This document shows positions 62,445 to 64,000 of a DNA stretch of 64,000 nucleotides, piece by piece (position 1 is the stretch's first letter; every line of letters starts with the position of its first letter). Made by a program: the position numbers and the translations under genes. This DNA is from an uncultured Paracoccaceae bacterium (GTDB lineage Bacteria; Pseudomonadota; Alphaproteobacteria; Rhodobacterales; Rhodobacteraceae), in the NCBI GenBank assembly GCA_947496535.1, contig CANMDE010000003.1, positions 62,001 through 126,000 of the forward strand, read 5' to 3'. The notes below the pieces were generated by a model. That model was not told the origin of the DNA, did not search any database, and saw only the letters and a list, made by a program, of their open reading frames with translations.

Positions 62445-62861
62445 TTACTCTTCAGCCGCAGCTTCTTCGGCTGGCGCTTCTTCAGCTGGGGCTTCGGCTG
62501 GGGCCTTGGCAGCTTCTTCAGCAGCTTTCGCCTTTTCAGCTTTCTCTTCGACGCGGGCCTGCGCGGCCTTGCCGGGTGTGCCTTTCTTGGGGTTGCTGCG
62601 GTCTTTCTTTGGCAGCTCGCCAGCAGCTTCCAGCATGCGGGAAACACGGTCAGTTGGCTGTGCGCCTTCGCCCAGCCAGTACTTGACGCGCTCCATGTTC
62701 ATCTTCACGCGCTCTTCGCTGTCTTTTGGCAGCATTGGGTTATATGTGCCCAGCTTTTCGATGAAACGGCCGTCACGTGGCATGCGGCTGTCGGCAGCCA
62801 CAATCGCGTAAAATGGACGTTTCTTTGAGCCGCCACGGGCCAGTCTGATTTTCATAGCCAT
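62445..62861 (-). CDS. rpsP: 30S ribosomal protein S16 with Ala/Glu-rich tail
   Basis: A 138-residue S16: [41 protein letters not shown], and [21 protein letters not shown]. The last 50 residues are an Ala/Glu/Lys-rich extension ([21 protein letters not shown]), longer than the about 80-residue core and typical of alphaproteobacteria. AGGAG lies before the ATG. It follows chorismate mutase in the same direction. Confidence 0.96.
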   Translation of the reverse strand: MAMKIRLARGGSKKRPFYAIVAADSRMPRDGRFIEKLGTYNPMLPKDSEERVKMNMERVKYWLGEGAQPTDRVSRMLEAAGELPKKDRSNPKKGTPGKAAQARVEEKAEKAKAAEEAAKAPAEAPAEEAPAEEAAAEE

Positions 62862-62890
62862 CTGATTTTCTCCTAATGATGGTTGCGAGA

Positions 62891-62915
62891 GTGGGTTTCA
62901 CCCACCCTACGTTTG
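62891..62915. repeat. Small dispersed palindromic repeat, copy 3
   Basis: GTGGGTTTCACCCACCCTAC then GTTTG. Its reverse complement supplies the last codons and stop of the chorismate mutase gene (TAG within the CTACG segment). See copies at 20886-20909 and 45990-46014. Confidence 0.75.
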
Positions 62916-63203
62916 GTGTTGTTTGTGGTGTTGGATGACTTCCTGAATGATGAAGTTCAGGAATTTCTTGGCAAATTCCGGGTCAAGATCAGCCCGGTTT
63001 GCAAGATCGGTAAGCCGCGCGATCTGGGCTTCTTCGCGCGCGGGGTCGGACGGGGGCAGGTCGTGTTCGGCCTTCAAGGCACCCACAGCCTGCGTATGCT
63101 TGAACCGCTCGCCCAATGTATAAACGAGGATGGCATCAAGCCGGTCGATGCTTTCGCGATGACCTTTGAGGATATCTGCGGCACGGGTCACGACGTCGGT
63201 CAT
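62907..63203 (-). CDS. Chorismate mutase (AroQ type)
   Basis: A 98-residue all-helical mutase converting chorismate to prephenate for Phe/Tyr. The family core is RESIDRLDAILVYTLGERFKHTQAVGALKAEHDLPPSDPAREE, with conserved Arg/Lys. It starts by an ATGA overlap with the upstream GNAT gene, and its last codons lie in a dispersed repeat. Confidence 0.93.
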   Translation of the reverse strand: MTDVVTRAADILKGHRESIDRLDAILVYTLGERFKHTQAVGALKAEHDLPPSDPAREEAQIARLTDLANRADLDPEFAKKFLNFIIQEVIQHHKQHQT

Positions 63204-63760
63204 GTGGCGCTCCCTTCTTTTGTGTAATGGTAAACAGCAACATGCGTACCCATCGGATGGGTGTCTGTCTTATGTCCGCCCAGCTTTTCGGCGACACGGA
63301 CAGAGGCGTCATTGCCGTCAGCGATGTAGCTTGCAAAGGCATCGCCATAAATCTGACGGCACATCGGCAGCAGCGCGCGCGCCGCTTCAGTCGCGTATCC
63401 ATGGCCTTCGGCTTCTTCAGTCAAAAGCCAGCCCAATTCGGGTTGGGGATCACCATATTCATGACCCAACAGCACAAGACCCAGCACAGCCCCGGTTTTG
63501 TCACAGACCGTAAATGCTCCATGCCCGCGGAGCACCCATCCAGCGATAAGTTGATTGAAGTCCAGCCACGCATCTTCCTGCGACATCGGCCCGCCAATAT
63601 GAACGGCGCGATCAGTGGTAAAGATGGGTTCCAACACTTTCCAGTCCGACATCCGAGGCAGCCGAAGTATCAGGCGTTCGGTTTCGATGTCCGGCACCAC
63701 AGCCTGCAACGCGGTAATTTGCGCAGAGGCATTTGAGGAGGTCTGTGTCCAGGGTTTCAT
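63200..63760 (-). CDS. RimJ/RimL-type GNAT acetyltransferase
   Basis: A 186-residue GNAT: ETERLILRLPRMSDWKVLEPIF at the start, GHEYGDPQPELGWLLTEEAEGHGYATEAARALL carrying the acetyl-CoA loop, and SYIADGNDASVRVAEKLGG near the end. These acetylate ribosomal or small-molecule amines. GGAGG precedes ATG 63760; the upstream frame (to 63910) lies inside the preceding gene. Coupled at both ends by ATGA overlaps. Confidence 0.9.
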   Translation of the reverse strand: MKPWTQTSSNASAQITALQAVVPDIETERLILRLPRMSDWKVLEPIFTTDRAVHIGGPMSQEDAWLDFNQLIAGWVLRGHGAFTVCDKTGAVLGLVLLGHEYGDPQPELGWLLTEEAEGHGYATEAARALLPMCRQIYGDAFASYIADGNDASVRVAEKLGGHKTDTHPMGTHVAVYHYTKEGSAT

Positions 63761-64000
63761 GCCACATCCTCCGGGCCGTGATGTCGCCAGATATTGAGTG
63801 TGCCGTATTCGGGGTGATGATGCGTGCCGTCCAGCGTGCATCCCATCCGCTTGGCGAGCGTGACCGAACGCGTATTCACGGGGTCCACGAGGCTCGCAAC
63901 CGTGGGCCAACCCAACGTCTCATAGGCATAACGACGCGAAGCGACAGCCGCCTCATACGCTACTCCGCGCCCTTCTGCATGATCGAAGACTGACCATGCG
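63757..64000 (-). CDS. GNAT acetyltransferase, C-terminal part (5' end beyond window)
   Basis: The minus-strand frame is open from the window edge to a TGA at 63757-63759. It reads DHAEGRGVAYEAAVASRRYA, then SLVDPVNTRSVTLAKRMGC and LNIWRHHGPEDVA, a RimJ/RimL-like GNAT end with the acetyl-CoA loop EGRGVA. It overlaps the next gene by ATGA. Confidence 0.82.
   Translation of the reverse strand, partial: AWSVFDHAEGRGVAYEAAVASRRYAYETLGWPTVASLVDPVNTRSVTLAKRMGCTLDGTHHHPEYGTLNIWRHHGPEDVA

Noticed and set aside
1..64000. tRNA genes, rRNA, CRISPR arrays, insertion sequences or prophage genes
   Set aside because: T-loop-like GTTCGAATC stretches occur only inside coding genes, no repeated spacer pattern is present, and no transposase, integrase or phage structural protein was recognised.

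Overview
The window looks like chromosome of a marine alphaproteobacterium of the Rhodobacterales (Roseobacter group, Loktanella/Yoonia-like). This is inferred from gene neighbourhoods rather than a 16S gene: dnaX-ybaB-recR, the sqdB-sqdD-sqdC sulfolipid order known from Rhodobacter sphaeroides, a BigR/SqrR-type sulfide switch, a long dimethylglycine/sarcosine dehydrogenase, and a FAD-SelD fusion facing mnmH. Codon use is GC-rich, with a few AT-richer patches (about 10.7-11.7 kb, 37.9-38.1 kb, 40.6-40.75 kb and 42.3-43.1 kb). No rRNA, tRNA, CRISPR array, insertion sequence or prophage was found.

Layout. 0-3.7 kb: end of an assimilatory nitrate reductase operon (nasA C-terminus, TrpD2-like protein, trifunctional cysG). 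3.7-5.8 kb: amino-sugar kinase and nagA. 5.8-10.7 kb: lolA, a membrane diguanylate cyclase, an MFS transporter, an acetyltransferase, zapE. 10.7-11.8 kb: AT-richer patch with a SpoU RNA methyltransferase. 11.8-16.5 kb: dnaX, small membrane protein, ybaB, recR, SH3 protein, 2-hydroxyacid dehydrogenase. 16.5-30 kb: lipase-like protein, one-carbon/amine oxidation enzymes, aldo-keto reductase, nadD-dacB, lytic transglycosylase, carrier, hspQ, yaaA, thiolase, VOC protein. 30-38 kb: AttE/FG/H-like ABC cluster, flavin-oxidase-fold protein, FAD-SelD and mnmH. 38-43 kb: accessory region with an RTX-type alginate lyase, a second candidate type I secreted hydrolase, and a poorly coding stretch ending in two tiny secreted-protein genes. 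43-46 kb: acetyltransferase, PLP enzyme, DUF1992 protein, 7-TM protein.

46-64 kb contains the pieces of the widespread rpsP-rimM-trmD-rplS operon (here with rpmE). All lie on the minus strand in the expected order, but they are pulled apart. About 12.5 kb lies between trmD and rplS: sqdBDC, a flavodoxin/MacB-like ABC/HlyD efflux operon, and a sulfide-response cluster (bigR, rhodanese, sulP, persulfide dioxygenase, carbonic-anhydrase-like protein). About 1.8 kb separates rimM from trmD and holds, on the opposite strand, a possible 30-codon ORF with tandem hairpins and a divergent EF-Tu paralogue. That EF-Tu insertion and its leader are the most unusual part of the window.

Regulatory signals read by eye: a perfect FNR-type box (TTGATACGTATCAA) before the flavodoxin/efflux operon, with a hairpin over its Shine-Dalgarno; a dyad between bigR and the persulfide dioxygenase gene, with an imperfect FNR half-site; a LacI/cre-like site on the alginate lyase promoter; nested TGTATACA-type palindromes between thiolase and VOC genes; and three copies of a small GTGGGT..ACCCACCCTACG repeat. 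Function calls rest on recognised motifs and context, with no database search behind them.
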